Source of the DNA: Fen-1245 sp963835535
Lineage (GTDB): Bacteria; Gemmatimonadota; Gemmatimonadetes; Gemmatimonadales; JACORV01
Assembly: GCA_963835535.1 (NCBI GenBank)
Contig: CAWIFL010000013.1
Location: 12,779 to 76,778, forward strand
Direction: 5' to 3'
Length of the DNA: 64,000 bases
Shown: positions 62,839 to 64,000 of the stretch, piece after piece
Layout: every line of letters starts with the position of its first letter
Numbering within the stretch: position 1 is the first letter of the stretch
The notes under the pieces: generated by a model
Told to the model about the DNA's origin: nothing
Database searches by the model: none
The model's input: only the letters and a program-made list of their open reading frames with translations
Program-made: the position numbers and the translations under genes

Positions 62839-64000
62839 TCATCTCCGCCGGCCGAGTCGTCGCCCTCCGAGCACAACGGCTACCATCGTCTCCGCGTCGG
62901 CGACTTGGTAGCAGCGCGCCAGCGTCGTTGTGTCTACCCACCCGCCAACGGCCGCCACATCTTGCGGGCTCAGATGCTTTCGCGCCGTCGCCCACATGCG
63001 CCGGAACGGATGCCATGCACCGCCCGGCACGTGTGGGAGCTTCGCCAATTGCTCCGCCTGTCGGAGCCACTGGCCGGCGACGCGCTGATTCACCGGACGG
63101 TCCGGCCGGCCAGGAGCCGGGAATAAGAGCCCGTCGCCCACTCCGGGGCGCTCGCGGCGCATGCGCTCCAGCACGCTCCGCACGTCGGGGCTCACAGGAG
63201 CCCACCACTCGCGTCCCAGCTTGTCGGCATCGGCGCGCCACCGGAGCCACCCGTGCGGCTTCTGGCGAGGGTTCCAGTCGCTATACCGAAGCGCGAGGAT
63301 TGAGCTGATGCGGCGGCCGGTACCGCGCGCCAACGGCAGTAGGTCCCGCAGATAGCTCGGCGCGGTCACCGCGTCGCTGCCCCACCCTATACGCATCGCT
63401 ATACGGTCAGCCACTGCGAGAAGGCGTGAATACCTGTCGTTGTCATACACCGGCCGGCGCGGGTTCTTCTCGACAGGCAACGCGAGCCCGCGCGTGGGGT
63501 CGGCCGACAGGAGGAATTGCCCCTGCGATGTGCGGTAGGTCATTCCGAAGCGACAAGAGGTGGCGCAGCACCTTGAGCGACCGAGCAACAGTCCTGGCTC
63601 CGACAGGCTCCGGTGTGGCGGGCGGCGTCACGCGCTGTCCCCGCGCGTCAATCTCGCCACTCTGTCGCGCCGTGACGAACGCCTGCCACTCGCGCGTCCC
63701 GAGTTGCGCTATCGCGCAGCGTGGCCCCAGAAACGCCGTCCATAGGTCAAGCTGGCGCTCAGTATCCTCGCGGTGTCGGGGCTGCATGCGCTCAACGACG
63801 TTGCGTTGGAAAAGCGCCGTTAGCTCCGCCAGGGTCACCTGGCCAGCCACGTGGCCGCCACTTTGCAGGCCGTTGGACAGCTTGGCCGCTTCGTGCTTGG
63901 CTCGCGTAATGGCCTCGGGCATGAGCACGCCGTCCGCGTTTCGAACCGAGAACCGGAGGCTCCGTTTGCGCCGCCCGCCCAGCGTCGCGTCATATGCCAG
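62839..64000 (-). CDS. Tyrosine-family integrase, frameshifted and running off the window
   Basis: Site-specific recombinase. Upstream part in one frame: FSVRNADGVLMPEAITRAKH, TLAELTALFQRNVVERMQPR and EDTERQLDLWTAFLGPRC (core-binding domain), up to ARTVARSLKVLRHLLS. Downstream part in another frame: NPRRPVYDNDRYSRLLAVAD, catalytic Arg in TGRRISSILALRYSDW, HxxR in WHPFRRMWATARKHL, Trp and catalytic Tyr in GGWVDTTTLARCYQVAD. The break is near 63560 and looks like one extra base. The N-terminus lies beyond 64000. Its presence by tRNA-Gln marks an integrated element. Confidence 0.82.

Overview
The window is a very GC-rich bacterial chromosome segment, densely packed with genes that often overlap by one to four bases (GTGA, ATGA and TGATG junctions). 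Gene content points to the Gemmatimonadota or a close relative: a Ser/Thr kinase with a C-terminal helical repeat region, DUF4175/DUF4159 proteins, a degenerate Hpt-like protein with PIESLAP repeats, an ADOP/MacB-type permease, PPC-domain and Big_5 secreted proteins, and LL-diaminopimelate aminotransferase. The assignment rests on gene families only; there is no rRNA gene to confirm it.

Layout. 1-5314 (minus): thrS, thiolase, bioY, 3-hydroxyacyl-CoA dehydrogenase and acyl-CoA dehydrogenase, a beta-oxidation/short-chain acyl-CoA operon. 5438-21239 (mostly plus): BON protein, valS, Big_5 lipoprotein, selA, gmhB-like phosphatase, PPC protein with a broken copy, purN, two M42-type exported peptidases, purH, a lipoprotein with PDZ, a small Tat protein, tRNA-Ser(TGA), and a secreted nitroreductase. 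21240-25630: a long amtB leader with a terminator, amtB, a frameshifted porin, a frameshifted MOSC gene and a Tat-exported GDSL hydrolase. 25839-29010: tRNA-Ser(GCT), a duplicated stump of gltX, glnS and intact gltX. 29007-44137 (minus): two blocks, one with dapL and an FAH hydrolase, the other a tightly coupled operon from trxA through DUF4388, rsmI, DUF4159, DUF4175, TPR and an exported protein to a JAB-DinG fusion helicase. 44167-55822 (plus, one small minus gene): mce, pdxJ, Hpt-like protein, flippase-like membrane protein, ispE, hutH, Ser/Thr kinase and a BTAD-ATPase regulator. 55819-58791 (minus): ThiL-like kinase, diacylglycerol-kinase-like enzyme and UbiA prenyltransferase. 59020-61550: a frameshifted permease. 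61626-64000: tRNA-Gln(TTG) followed by what looks like one end of an integrated element carrying a proteasome/HslV-like Ntn-hydrolase candidate and a tyrosine integrase.

Four signals stand out. (1) Two genes, bioY and ubiA, each have a run of exactly nine G/C right after the start codon, and each would be in frame with ten: either poly-G phase variation or homopolymer undercalling. (2) The element next to tRNA-Gln encodes a protein whose N-terminus fits the Thr1/Asp17/Lys33 pattern of proteasome beta/HslV subunits. (3) A 5' stump of gltX lies upstream of glnS, suggesting glnS was inserted at the gltX start with partial duplication. (4) Four-unit octamer tandem arrays lie inside three unrelated coding sequences, and a GTGAGAGG palindromic island separates two genes. 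Several genes (porin, MOSC, permease, integrase) carry single-base frameshifts away from homopolymers, so base-level assembly errors remain a serious alternative.
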